37,537 nt of DNA from an uncultured Sutterella sp. Lineage in GTDB: Bacteria; Pseudomonadota; Gammaproteobacteria; Burkholderiales; Burkholderiaceae_F. Location of the stretch: assembly GCA_900757865.1 (NCBI GenBank), contig CAAEPH010000013.1:1-37537 (forward strand), read 5' to 3'. A model generated the notes under the pieces. That model was not told the DNA's origin and made no database searches. It worked only from the letters and a program-made list of their open reading frames with translations. Positions 1 through 7,520 of this stretch are shown here, one piece after another. How positions within the stretch are numbered: the first letter of the stretch is position 1; each line of letters opens with the position of its first letter. The translations under genes and the position numbers were made by a program.

Positions 1-12
1 AGATAACATAAT

Positions 13-108
13 TATAACATATGTACAACCAAAAGAAAAGGCTAAAAAGCCTTATTTATCAGCAATTCAGCCTTTTTTAACTGTCAAACTCAGGAAAAGG
101 AGCGCCTC
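13..108 (+). promoter_or_regulatory. trp leader: possible -10 and alternative hairpins
   Basis: An AT-rich stretch precedes trpD. TATAAC at 13-18 is a 5/6 match to a -10 box, but its -35 would lie outside the window. AAGGCT at 38-43 can pair with AGCCTT at 48-53 (hairpin A, four-base loop). Alternatively AAAAGGCT at 36-43 can pair with AGCCTTTT at 69-76 (hairpin B), which ends in a T-run. A and B use the same left arm, so they exclude one another. A purine-rich ribosome binding site (AGGAAAAGGAG) lies just before the trpD ATG. Whether this is a true attenuator or only the gap after an upstream gene cannot be told from the window. Confidence 0.35.
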
Positions 109-1128
109 ATGATCAAAGAAGCGATTGTGAAGTTGGTTAACAAGGGCGATCTCACGTTTGACGAAGCCTACGGCGTCATGAATGAAATCATGTCGGGCGA
201 GACCAGCCCGACACAAAACGCGGCCTTTCTGGCCGCCATGTCCACCAAGAGCGCTCGCGCGGAAACGATTGATGAAATCACGGGGTGCGCCACGGCGATG
301 CGAGAGCATGCCGCACCTGTGATGGCGCCTTTTCCCGTTTACGAGATTGTTGGCACTGGGGGCGACCACGCGGGCACCATCAACATCTCTACCTTGGCGG
401 GGCTCGTGGCTGCGTCTGCGGGTGTGAAGGTTGCCAAGCACGGCAACCGTGCAGCGAGTTCCGCGTGCGGCACCGCGGACTGTTTGGAAGCGTTAGGGGT
501 CAAAATCGCGCTTGAACCCGAGAAATGTGTAGAACTCCTGGAGCGCGTAGGTTTTTGCTTTTTCTTTGCCCAGCACTATCACCGCTCTATGAAATACGTG
601 GGCAGTATTCGTCGCGAGCTGGGTTTTCGAACCGTATTTAATATTCTGGGGCCACTCACCAATCCGGCTCGGCCGACAGGCCAGTTGCTAGGGGTCTACG
701 ACCGGTATTTGGTCGAGCCACTCACGCAGGTGTTGATGGATTTGGGTGTCAAGCGGGGGATGGTGGTCTATGGTGAAGACGGGCTGGATGAAATGAGCTT
801 GTCAGCCCCCACGACGGTTTGCGAATTTCGTGATGGGTGGAGAAAAACTTACACTTTGACACCCGAAGCCTTGGGGCTGGTGCGCTGCCAAAAGCGCGAT
901 CTTCTGGGTGGCAACCCAGAGGAAAACGCTCGCCTCGCTCGGGCCATTCTCTCGGGAGAAAAGGGACCTAAACGCGACGCCGTGCTGCTCAATGCGGGAG
1001 CCCTGCTGATGATCGGGGAGCGTGTTGCAAGCCTTGAAGAGGGGATCGCCTTAGCGGCAACGCAAATTGACGAAGGTGCGGCGATGGCGATACTTGAAGC
1101 ACTGGTGACGCTTTCTAACGAGGACTAG
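109..1128 (+). CDS. trpD: Anthranilate phosphoribosyltransferase
   Basis: This enzyme transfers phosphoribose from PRPP to anthranilate, the second step of tryptophan synthesis. The 339-residue length is normal for the family. The PRPP loop GTGGD is at residues 82-86, KHGNR at 110-114, and the metal-binding DGLDE segment follows near residue 225. The start is well supported by an AAGGAG-like site about 8 bases upstream. It is the first trp gene in the window and is followed after 4 bases by trpC. The N-terminus (MIKEAIVKLVN) and the YHRSMKYV and ILSGEKGPKRD segments are, from memory of the family, typical of clostridial TrpD rather than of betaproteobacterial TrpD. Any trpE or trpG partner would lie upstream of the window. 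Confidence 0.97.
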   Translation: MIKEAIVKLVNKGDLTFDEAYGVMNEIMSGETSPTQNAAFLAAMSTKSARAETIDEITGCATAMREHAAPVMAPFPVYEIVGTGGDHAGTINISTLAGLVAASAGVKVAKHGNRAASSACGTADCLEALGVKIALEPEKCVELLERVGFCFFFAQHYHRSMKYVGSIRRELGFRTVFNILGPLTNPARPTGQLLGVYDRYLVEPLTQVLMDLGVKRGMVVYGEDGLDEMSLSAPTTVCEFRDGWRKTYTLTPEALGLVRCQKRDLLGGNPEENARLARAILSGEKGPKRDAVLLNAGALLMIGERVASLEEGIALAATQIDEGAAMAILEALVTLSNED

Positions 1129-1132
1129 GCCG

Positions 1133-1960
1133 ATGAGCGTGAACGGATTACGTGCTGGAGCGCCCGATATTTTGCGGGCACTGGCCGAGCAAAAGCTAAG
1201 GACGGTCAATGCGAAGCTAGCCTCGCAGTCGCTCGCTACGTTGCGAGCGAACGCATTGGCTCACGTTGACATGCGTCCTTCGGGTCTGAAGGCGTTTGAA
1301 GCGGCTCTGCGAGCCCCAGGGCTTACCTTTATTGCCGAGTGCAAAAAAGCGTCTCCTTCCAAAGGCTTGTTGGCGCCCGAGTACAACGCGCGAGCGCAAG
1401 CCCGCGCTTACGAAAGGGCAGGCGCAGCAGCCATTTCCGTTTTAACGGAGGAGTCGCGTTTTTTGGGGTCGCTTACGGACTTAAGCGCGGTGACCCAAGC
1501 GGTGAAGGTACCGGTATTGCGAAAAGATTTCTTCGTGCACGAGGCGATGTTTTACGAAGCGGCTTTGGCGGGCGCCTCGGCGGTGCTTCTTATCGTTCGA
1601 CTGTTGGACGACGAAACCCTTGCTCGGTTTTTGGCCCTTTCGGAGAGTCTTAAACTCGCAGCCCTCGTTGAAACGCATGACGAAGTGGAGATTGCACGAG
1701 CTCTCGCGTTAGGCGCACAGGTGATTGGGGTTAATAACCGAAACCTTTCGACTTTTGGGGTAGATAACGAGAGAGCTCTGCGACTTCGCCGAGCGGTGCC
1801 TGAACACTGCACATTTGTGGTGGAAAGTGGCTTGCAAACGATAGACGACATGAAGCGTGCTCGGGATGTCGGGGCCGATGCGGTGCTCGTTGGCGAAGCG
1901 CTCATGCGTGCGACGGATCCTGTAGCGACACTAACCGCTTGGAAGGAGGCAACACGATGA
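1133..1960 (+). CDS. trpC: Indole-3-glycerol phosphate synthase
   Basis: This TIM-barrel enzyme closes the indole ring, turning carboxyphenylaminodeoxyribulose phosphate into indole-3-glycerol phosphate. Family motifs are in place: ECKKASPSKG around residues 69-78, LRKDFF with the catalytic lysine at about 131, E180, GVNNRNL at 199-205, and ESG at 231-233. The 275-residue length fits a monofunctional TrpC, not the TrpC-TrpF fusion of enteric bacteria. The ATG lies 4 bases after the trpD stop, with AGGA inside the end of trpD as ribosome binding site. Its last codons overlap the start of trpF, so the two are probably translationally coupled. Confidence 0.96.
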   Translation: MSVNGLRAGAPDILRALAEQKLRTVNAKLASQSLATLRANALAHVDMRPSGLKAFEAALRAPGLTFIAECKKASPSKGLLAPEYNARAQARAYERAGAAAISVLTEESRFLGSLTDLSAVTQAVKVPVLRKDFFVHEAMFYEAALAGASAVLLIVRLLDDETLARFLALSESLKLAALVETHDEVEIARALALGAQVIGVNNRNLSTFGVDNERALRLRRAVPEHCTFVVESGLQTIDDMKRARDVGADAVLVGEALMRATDPVATLTAWKEATR

Positions 1961-2580
1961 CTCGTATCAAACTCTGTGGCCTTCAGGACCCACAGCTCGC
2001 ACCGGTTCTTAATGAACTGGCTGTGGATTACGTTGGGGTGATTTTGGCTCACGGTTTTCGTCGAACGGTGGGGCTTGAAACAGCTCAAGCACTCCGAGCG
2101 GGATTGAGCGAACGCATTTCGCTCGTGGGGGTGTTTGTTAATGATTCGCTCGAGCGGATCGTCGAGGTCGCTAAATCAGGGCTTTTGCAAGCGATTCAGT
2201 TGCATGCGCAGGCTAGCGAGGCGGCCATGAACGCGCGCATTCGCGCGGTGCAACAGGCAACGGGTTTGCCTGTGATTCAGGCCTATGCGGTAACGAGTAG
2301 TGAAGCGCTCGATCGCGCGATGAGATCGCCTGCGGACAAGGTTATGCTCGACGGCCCTCGCGCAGGGGCTGGGGTGGCTTTTATGCCCCAAGACCTCTCG
2401 CGCATGACGCGACCGTACTTTTTAGCCGGAGGTCTCACGGCCGAGACTGTGGGAGCGCTGCTTGAGCGATGGTGGCCCTACGCCGTCGATGTCAGTTCAG
2501 CTATTGAGACGGCAGGGCAAAAGGATCCTGTCAAGATGCGCCAGTTTGTTAATGCGGTGCGAGACGTTAAATTTCATTGA
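1957..2580 (+). CDS. trpF: Phosphoribosylanthranilate isomerase
   Basis: This is the Amadori isomerase acting between TrpD and TrpC. I chose the ATG at 1957 because it forms an ATGA overlap with the trpC stop, is preceded by GGAAGGAGG, and gives the canonical N-terminus MTRIKLCGL. An in-frame TTG 18 bases upstream is less likely. The catalytic cysteine is C7 and the expected acid is D132 in the VMLDGP segment. The C-terminal AGGL and VDVSSAIE segments form the phosphate-binding end of the barrel. The usual LHG motif reads LHA. The product is 207 residues, normal for the family. Confidence 0.95.
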   Translation: MTRIKLCGLQDPQLAPVLNELAVDYVGVILAHGFRRTVGLETAQALRAGLSERISLVGVFVNDSLERIVEVAKSGLLQAIQLHAQASEAAMNARIRAVQQATGLPVIQAYAVTSSEALDRAMRSPADKVMLDGPRAGAGVAFMPQDLSRMTRPYFLAGGLTAETVGALLERWWPYAVDVSSAIETAGQKDPVKMRQFVNAVRDVKFH

Positions 2581-2596
2581 GCCAAGGAGATTAAAG

Positions 2597-3787
2597 ATGA
2601 CTCAATCAAAAGGCCGGTTTGGCGTTCACGGTGGACAGTTTATCCCGGAGACGCTCATGAACGCGATGGCGGAACTCGAAACCGCCTACAACCATTACAA
2701 AAACGATCCCGACTTTCGGGCGGAGCTCTCCGAACTTTTAAACGACTATGCCGGGCGTCCGAGTCGGCTTTATTACGCAAAGAAAATGACCGCCGATTTG
2801 GGTGGTGCCAAGATTTACCTTAAGCGTGAGGACTTAAACCACACGGGTGCGCACAAAATCAATAACGTCCTGGGACAAGCGCTGCTTGCTAAGAAAATGG
2901 GCAAGAAGCGTCTCATTGCTGAGACGGGCGCGGGGCAGCACGGCGTTGCAACCGCGACCGCTGCTGCGCTCATGGGCATGGAGTGCGTCGTGTTTATGGG
3001 GCGTGAAGACACGCAACGCCAAGCGCTTAACGTCTATCGCATGCGCCTTTTAGGCGCCACCGTCGTGGCGGTGGACTCGGGTACGGCGACACTTAAAGAC
3101 GCCGTGAACGAAGCCATGCGAGAATGGGTAACACGGTTGGACGACACGCACTACTGTTTAGGCTCAGCTGTGGGGCCACACCCCTTCCCCACCATGGTTC
3201 GTGATTTTCAAGCTGTGATCAGTGAAGAAATCAAAGCACAGTGTCTGGCCAAAGAAGGCCGTTTACCTGATGCGGTGCTCGCCTGCGTGGGTGGGGGCTC
3301 GAACGCCATCGGAACCTTCTACCACTTTATCAACGAGCCCGGTGTGAGGCTGATTGGTTGCGAAGCTGCCGGTCGTGGGATCGATACCAAAGATACAGCC
3401 GCCACGATGAACGTGGGTCGCCTTGGCATTTTCCACGGCATGAAGTCCTACTTCTGCCAGGACGACTTTGGACAAATCGCGCCCGTGTATTCGATTTCTG
3501 CCGGTTTGGACTACCCAGGGGTGGGGCCTGAGCACGCGTTCCTTAAAGATAGCGGGCGCGCGACCTATGTGGCCGTGACCGATGACGAGGCAGTGGATGC
3601 GTTTGAGTACCTCTCTCGCACCGAAGGGATTATTCCAGCGATCGAATCTGCGCACGCCGTGGCGTATGCGCGAAAACTTGCACCAACCATGCGCCCTGAT
3701 GAACTGATGGTGATCACGATCTCGGGTCGTGGCGATAAAGACTGTGCGGCCATCGCACGCTACCGTGGGGAGAACATTCATGACTAG
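2597..3787 (+). CDS. trpB: Tryptophan synthase beta chain
   Basis: The PLP-dependent beta subunit condenses indole and serine into tryptophan within the alpha2-beta2 complex. I chose the ATG at 2597 because AAGGAG lies 8 bases upstream; the frame stays open upstream into trpF but without a binding site. The Schiff-base lysine is K87 in NHTGAHKINN, the catalytic glutamate is E109 in AETGAGQHG, and the PLP phosphate loop GGGSN is at about 232-236. At 396 residues it is full length. The segments RFGVHGGQFIPETL, YNHYKNDP and GIFHGMKSYFCQD strongly recall clostridial (Lachnospiraceae-type) TrpB rather than the betaproteobacterial form. Its 3' end overlaps the start of trpA by 8 bases. Confidence 0.97.
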   Translation: MTQSKGRFGVHGGQFIPETLMNAMAELETAYNHYKNDPDFRAELSELLNDYAGRPSRLYYAKKMTADLGGAKIYLKREDLNHTGAHKINNVLGQALLAKKMGKKRLIAETGAGQHGVATATAAALMGMECVVFMGREDTQRQALNVYRMRLLGATVVAVDSGTATLKDAVNEAMREWVTRLDDTHYCLGSAVGPHPFPTMVRDFQAVISEEIKAQCLAKEGRLPDAVLACVGGGSNAIGTFYHFINEPGVRLIGCEAAGRGIDTKDTAATMNVGRLGIFHGMKSYFCQDDFGQIAPVYSISAGLDYPGVGPEHAFLKDSGRATYVAVTDDEAVDAFEYLSRTEGIIPAIESAHAVAYARKLAPTMRPDELMVITISGRGDKDCAAIARYRGENIHD

Positions 3788-4553
3788 ATTAAGCCAAGCC
3801 TTTAACGGGAAAAAGCCCTTGATCGGATTTATTACGTGCGGGGATCCTGATTTAGCGACCACCATTGAGGTGGCCAAAGCCATGGTCGCCCAAGGAGTAG
3901 GGGTGATTGAGTTGGGGATTCCGTTTTCAGACCCCACTGCGGAAGGCCCCGTGATTGAAGCCGCGAACGCGCGAGCTTTGGCTGCGGGGACCACCACGGA
4001 TAAAGTCTTTGAGATGGTGGTGGAGTTGCGAAAGGCGGTGGACGTTCCGCTCCTATTCATGACCTACGCCAACGTGGTGTTTTCCTACGGTACCGAGCGC
4101 TTTATGCAACGAGCGCAAGCGGCGGGGATCGATGGTTTGATTTTGCCTGACGTTCCCTACGAAGAGCGCGACGAGTTTTTACCTCAAGCGCAAGCCCACG
4201 GCTTGGCGCTAGTGAGCTTCATTGCTCCCACCTCCGAAGGGCGCATTGAGCGCATTGCGCGAGACGCCCAAGGCTTCATTTATTTGGTTTCAAGCCTGGG
4301 TGTGACCGGGGAGCGTGAGAGCCTTCAAGCCAATTTGGCGGCGACGATCAAACGCATCCGTGCGGTGACGCAAACGCCCGTTGCCGTGGGTTTTGGCATT
4401 TCCACGCCTGAGCAAGTACGTGCGGTGGCGGACGTGGCGGACGGGGTGATCGTGGGCTCGGCCATTGTGAAGCGCATCGCTAAGCATCCCCACAACGCTC
4501 CTCAAGCGGTGGGTGACTTCGTGGCAACGCTCACAGCAGCATTGCCACATTAG
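3780..4553 (+). CDS. trpA: Tryptophan synthase alpha chain
   Basis: The alpha subunit cleaves indole-3-glycerol phosphate to indole and glyceraldehyde-3-phosphate. The start at 3780 lies inside the end of trpB, with GGGGAG as ribosome binding site, and gives MTRLSQAFNGKKPLIGF. The product is 257 residues, slightly shorter than the enterobacterial 268. The catalytic glutamate is E44 in IELGIPFSD. The second catalytic acid, Asp60 in the enterobacterial enzyme, is Glu55 here (TAEGP in place of LADGP); I recall this variant from clostridial TrpA. The gene is last in the operon, with a strong terminator 41 bases downstream. Confidence 0.96.
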   Translation: MTRLSQAFNGKKPLIGFITCGDPDLATTIEVAKAMVAQGVGVIELGIPFSDPTAEGPVIEAANARALAAGTTTDKVFEMVVELRKAVDVPLLFMTYANVVFSYGTERFMQRAQAAGIDGLILPDVPYEERDEFLPQAQAHGLALVSFIAPTSEGRIERIARDAQGFIYLVSSLGVTGERESLQANLAATIKRIRAVTQTPVAVGFGISTPEQVRAVADVADGVIVGSAIVKRIAKHPHNAPQAVGDFVATLTAALPH

Positions 4554-4593
4554 TTCCCTACGTTGGGGACACTGCGCCTTAAGGGGCGTTCAG

Positions 4594-4638
4594 AGCGAGG
4601 TTGGCTGTCTGAGTCGTGACAGTGGCCTCGCTTTTTTT
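4594..4638 (+). terminator. Intrinsic terminator of the trp operon
   Basis: AGCGAGG at 4594-4600 pairs with CCTCGCT at 4626-4632. An inner CTGTC/GACAG stem sits at 4605-4609 and 4618-4622. Seven T residues follow at 4632-4638. This is a strong rho-independent terminator directly after trpA. Confidence 0.9.
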
Positions 4639-4725
4639 CTCTCTATGCGTTGTCACGCTTCTGAGAAAAGGTTTGCGTGTTTTCCCGACTTTTCACGACT
4701 CAAGGCTAAGGAAACGATCGATTTG

Positions 4726-4734
4726 TGCTAAAGT
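4726..4734 (+). promoter_or_regulatory. Candidate extended -10 for nfeD
   Basis: TGC followed by TAAAGT looks like an extended -10 element, 107 bases before the nfeD start. No convincing -35 hexamer is seen 16-18 bases upstream. The same kind of TAAA(A/C/G)T element recurs before three other transcription units in this window. The gap 4639-4841 holds nothing else I can support. Confidence 0.35.
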
Positions 4735-4841
4735 GAAATACTAAAAGTTTGCCTGGCGTTCACAAAAGCGCTGTTCTTTGTGCGAGATCACCTGTGAGGT
4801 TGACAACGTGACCACCCAAGCAAACCAAAGGAGTACGGTTC

Positions 4842-5267
4842 ATGGCATTTTCAACGAGTGTAATTTGGCTGATTCTCGCCCTGATCATGGGTGGCATCGA
4901 AATGATGACGGGCTCTTTTTATCTCTTGATGGTGGCTTTGGGCTGTGCGGGCGCAGCGCTTGTCGCCTGGCTCGATTATGCGTTTGCGTGGCAACTCTTT
5001 ACTGCGGCACTTTTAACCGTCGTCGGCGCCATGGCAGTGAACCGGTTTCGTCAGCGCTTCAGTCCCGAGAAGGACGTTGTGCAGCACCCTGATGTGGATC
5101 GTGTGATCCAGATCGAGCAGGTAAGCGCTGATGGCACGGCTCAAGTTCGCTATCGCGGTGCCGTCTGGACCGCGTTAGCCAAAGACGGCGTTTTGACGCC
5201 AGGGCGCTGGCGCATCGTGACGCTCGACGGGCCACGGTTGATCGTCGAGCCCGCGTCCAAGGTTTGA
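4842..5267 (+). CDS. NfeD-like membrane protein
   Basis: This is a short-form NfeD family protein of 141 residues. Two to three hydrophobic segments cover about residues 6-70 (VIWLILALIMGG, YLLMVALGCAGAAL, LFTAALLTVVGAMAV). A soluble C-terminal OB-fold-like domain follows from about residue 85 to the end. AAAGGAG lies 9 bases before the ATG. It is followed 46 bases later by an SPFH protein; NfeD/SPFH gene pairs are very common, and the two proteins are thought to form membrane microdomain or protease-regulating complexes. No protease domain is present, so it is not the long NfeD form. The exact role is unknown. Confidence 0.88.
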   Translation: MAFSTSVIWLILALIMGGIEMMTGSFYLLMVALGCAGAALVAWLDYAFAWQLFTAALLTVVGAMAVNRFRQRFSPEKDVVQHPDVDRVIQIEQVSADGTAQVRYRGAVWTALAKDGVLTPGRWRIVTLDGPRLIVEPASKV

Positions 5268-5313
5268 TTTTTTTCGTTCTTTATGAGGCCTCAAACGAGG
5301 AGAGGATAGTTTT

Positions 5314-6258
5314 ATGTCCGAACTGTTGGTTTTAACGCTTGTGTTGGTGGTGATCGCGCTCCTATTTGCGTGGCAAGGGGTGAAAGTGGTGCCCCAGCAA
5401 AATGCGTGGGTGGTGGAGCGACTCGGGAAGTTTCATGCGGTTTTAAACCCGGGGCTCAATGTGATCATTCCGTTTATTGACCGCGTGGCCTATCGTCACT
5501 CGCTCAAAGAAATTCCGCTCGATACGCCCAGTCAGGTTTGCATTACACGCGACAACACGCAGTTGAGCGTGGACGGGGTGCTCTTTTTCCAAGTGACCGA
5601 TCCGCAACGCGCCAGTTACGGCACGTCGAACTACATCGTGGCGATTACCCAATTGGCGCAAACGACCCTGCGTAGTGTGGTGGGCCGTATGGAGCTCGAC
5701 AAAACCTTTGAAGAGCGCGACATGATCAATAAGAGCGTTGTCTCAGCCATTGACGAAGCGGCGCTTAACTGGGGCGTGAAAGTGCTGCGCTACGAAATCA
5801 AAGATTTGACGCCACCGGCCGTGATTTTGCAAGCGATGCAGCAGCAAATTACCGCTGAGCGTGAAAAGCGCGCGGTGGTAGCCGCCTCCGAAGGGCGTAA
5901 GCTCGAGCAGATCAACTTAGCTACGGGCGCTCGTGAAGCGGCGATTGCAAAGTCCGAAGGTGAAAAGCAAGCCGCGATTAACAAGGCCGAAGGTGAAGCC
6001 GCGGCAACGCTCGCGATTGCGACGGCTACGGCAGAGGCGCTTCGTCGTGTGGCCGCCGCCACACAGGAAGAGGGCGGTATGAACGCCGTGAACCTCAAGG
6101 TGGCCGAGCAGTATGTGGAGGCGTTCGCTCAGATGGCCCGCACCAACAACACGTTGGTGGTCCCCGGGAATTTAAGCGATATGTCGAGCATGATTGCCTC
6201 AGCGATGAAAATCATGGACGCAACGAAAACGCCTAAAAACACCCCACCATCCAAATAA
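5314..6258 (+). CDS. SPFH/Band 7 (stomatin-like) protein, QmcA-type
   Basis: This membrane-anchored scaffold of the stomatin/prohibitin/HflK superfamily has one N-terminal hydrophobic helix (about residues 3-20). It is followed by the hallmark VPQQNAWVVERLGKFHAVLNPGLN and an SPFH domain to about residue 190. After that comes an alanine/glutamate/lysine-rich segment (about 175-245) likely to form a coiled coil that drives oligomerisation. The 314-residue length matches the QmcA/stomatin group. The start is supported by GAGGAGAGG. It most likely shares a transcript with nfeD and is closed by a terminator at 6285. Function is inferred from the family and neighbour only. Confidence 0.92.
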   Translation: MSELLVLTLVLVVIALLFAWQGVKVVPQQNAWVVERLGKFHAVLNPGLNVIIPFIDRVAYRHSLKEIPLDTPSQVCITRDNTQLSVDGVLFFQVTDPQRASYGTSNYIVAITQLAQTTLRSVVGRMELDKTFEERDMINKSVVSAIDEAALNWGVKVLRYEIKDLTPPAVILQAMQQQITAEREKRAVVAASEGRKLEQINLATGAREAAIAKSEGEKQAAINKAEGEAAATLAIATATAEALRRVAAATQEEGGMNAVNLKVAEQYVEAFAQMARTNNTLVVPGNLSDMSSMIASAMKIMDATKTPKNTPPSK

Positions 6259-6284
6259 GTGAGGGGTGCGTCATCGACGAAAAC

Positions 6285-6319
6285 GAGGACATTCTTAAAG
6301 GGGTGTCCTCCTTTTTTTT
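6285..6319 (+). terminator. Intrinsic terminator after the SPFH gene
   Basis: GAGGACA at 6285-6291 pairs with TGTCCTC at 6304-6310 across a 12-base loop, and eight T residues follow at 6312-6319. It separates the nfeD/SPFH pair from the five-gene operon that follows. Confidence 0.9.
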
Positions 6320-6343
6320 GCGACCGACCAAGCGTTTTGCTTT

Positions 6344-6372
6344 TTGTGAAAACGACCGAAAACCGTTAAACT
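6344..6372 (+). promoter_or_regulatory. Sigma70-type promoter of the five-gene operon
   Basis: TTGTGA at 6344-6349, a 17-base spacer, and TAAACT at 6367-6372. Each hexamer matches consensus at four of six positions with ideal spacing. It lies between the previous terminator and the 6457 start, which leaves a 5' leader of about 80 bases. Confidence 0.6.
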
Positions 6373-6456
6373 TAAAGCATCACCTCCTCTTGCTACGCAA
6401 ACGACGCTTAGGAGCAAGTGGGTCTACTTCTTTTTAATCCAAAGGATTCCTAAAAC

Positions 6457-6957
6457 ATGCCAGCTTCTCAGTCGCTTGTCGCTCTTCCCAATTTGGCCGA
6501 CGTGAATACGCTCACGGAGGTGCTCCTCTATGCGGGTCATCAGGCCATGCAGACGATGCTAGAAGATGAATCCCCCGAGCGCTACACCGAGATTGTCTTT
6601 GGCGTGTCGGCCCTCTTTTTAGGGAGCGATGTGTTCTCGCTTCCGGCGGACTGGGATATTCATCAAGAGGCGGCGCGTTTGCGTGAGAGTCTCGCTCCCA
6701 TGATTGCTGACTTAGACGATAAGTCGATTGTGGACGATGATGAACGCCTGCCGACCTTTGCCGTCATGATGTGTTTTAACGAGGCTTATGACTATTTGCT
6801 CACCTATGCGCACGAACATAACCTCGAAGAGGATCACGAGAAGTTACTCAAGGACCTACTGTTTGACGAGGGCTATCAAATGGTCTATTTCTCGTGGGCC
6901 CTGGAGCTCTTGGGCGATTATGCAGAGTTGAGCGACGACGATACGTCTGAAGAATAA
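6457..6957 (+). CDS. Uncharacterised acidic protein, first gene of unknown operon
   Basis: I do not recognise this family. The 166-residue product is strongly acidic, ends in ELSDDDTSEE, has no signal peptide or membrane segment, and is probably mostly helical. Residues 40-62 (RYTEIVFGVSALFLGSDVFSL) form the most hydrophobic stretch. A weak AAAGGA lies 10 bases before the ATG. It is the first of five closely spaced same-strand genes (6457-8741) behind a good promoter. The next gene starts 13 bases after its stop. The reading frame, start context and operon position make it a real gene; function is unknown. Confidence 0.8.
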   Translation: MPASQSLVALPNLADVNTLTEVLLYAGHQAMQTMLEDESPERYTEIVFGVSALFLGSDVFSLPADWDIHQEAARLRESLAPMIADLDDKSIVDDDERLPTFAVMMCFNEAYDYLLTYAHEHNLEEDHEKLLKDLLFDEGYQMVYFSWALELLGDYAELSDDDTSEE

Positions 6958-6970
6958 GGAGAAGAACAGG

Positions 6971-7477
6971 ATGACAGCGAAAGCCAGCGATAAGGCTCTC
7001 AAAACCAAAGACGACGAACCCATTGAACTCACGCCCGATCGACTCGAGGAGCTGCTCTTGGGGTGCTATCGTGAGGTGTTAAAAAGCATTCAGAAGGTGG
7101 CGAACAAAGAAATGACACCCGATGAGGCCACGCAGTATGACCAAGTCTTGGCGCGTCATTTAGCAAGAACTCTGATGGGAGAAAACGGTGGGTTTGCCAT
7201 GAAATTGCCTTATCAGGGCGTGGCGCTTCTTGAAAAAATACAAAGTGAGTGGCCGACGCTTTTTGACGACAAAGCCATGAAGGATCAAGGGATTGATCCC
7301 ACGAACCCGCGTGCCTTGATGGTGTTTGTGACCACCCGGTTTATGGCCGAGATTTATCACAACATTTCGATCACCACCAAGACCGACGACGACAAGGTCG
7401 CGGAGGCGATCCGCATTAACTCCCAAGCGATCGCGGCACTGTGGCGTCGTCGTTTTTGTGAGCGTGTTGTGGCGTAG
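6971..7477 (+). CDS. Uncharacterised cytosolic protein, second gene of unknown operon
   Basis: I do not recognise this 168-residue protein. The first 20 residues are charged and probably disordered. The rest looks helical, with an ELTPDRLEELLLGCYREVL segment and a C-terminal helix rich in Ala and Arg (AIAALWRRRFCERVV). No membrane segment or nucleotide-binding motif is visible. A good AAGGAG lies about 10 bases upstream, in the 13-base gap after the first gene. Its place in a compact operon suggests it works with the neighbouring unknown proteins. Confidence 0.8.
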   Translation: MTAKASDKALKTKDDEPIELTPDRLEELLLGCYREVLKSIQKVANKEMTPDEATQYDQVLARHLARTLMGENGGFAMKLPYQGVALLEKIQSEWPTLFDDKAMKDQGIDPTNPRALMVFVTTRFMAEIYHNISITTKTDDDKVAEAIRINSQAIAALWRRRFCERVVA

Positions 7478-7520
7478 ACGAACGTAAAGCGTCAGCAGGG
7501 ACAAGAAAGGAGGCCAAAAG

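Noticed and set aside
21..80. A 19-codon open frame in the trp leader
   Set aside because: It has no tryptophan codon and no ribosome binding site, so it is not a classical leader peptide.
2..112. Open frame that runs into the trpD start and ends in an ATGA overlap, as the tail of a trpG would
   Set aside because: The codons are AT-rich and unlike the rest of the window, and the translated end does not resemble a TrpG C-terminus.
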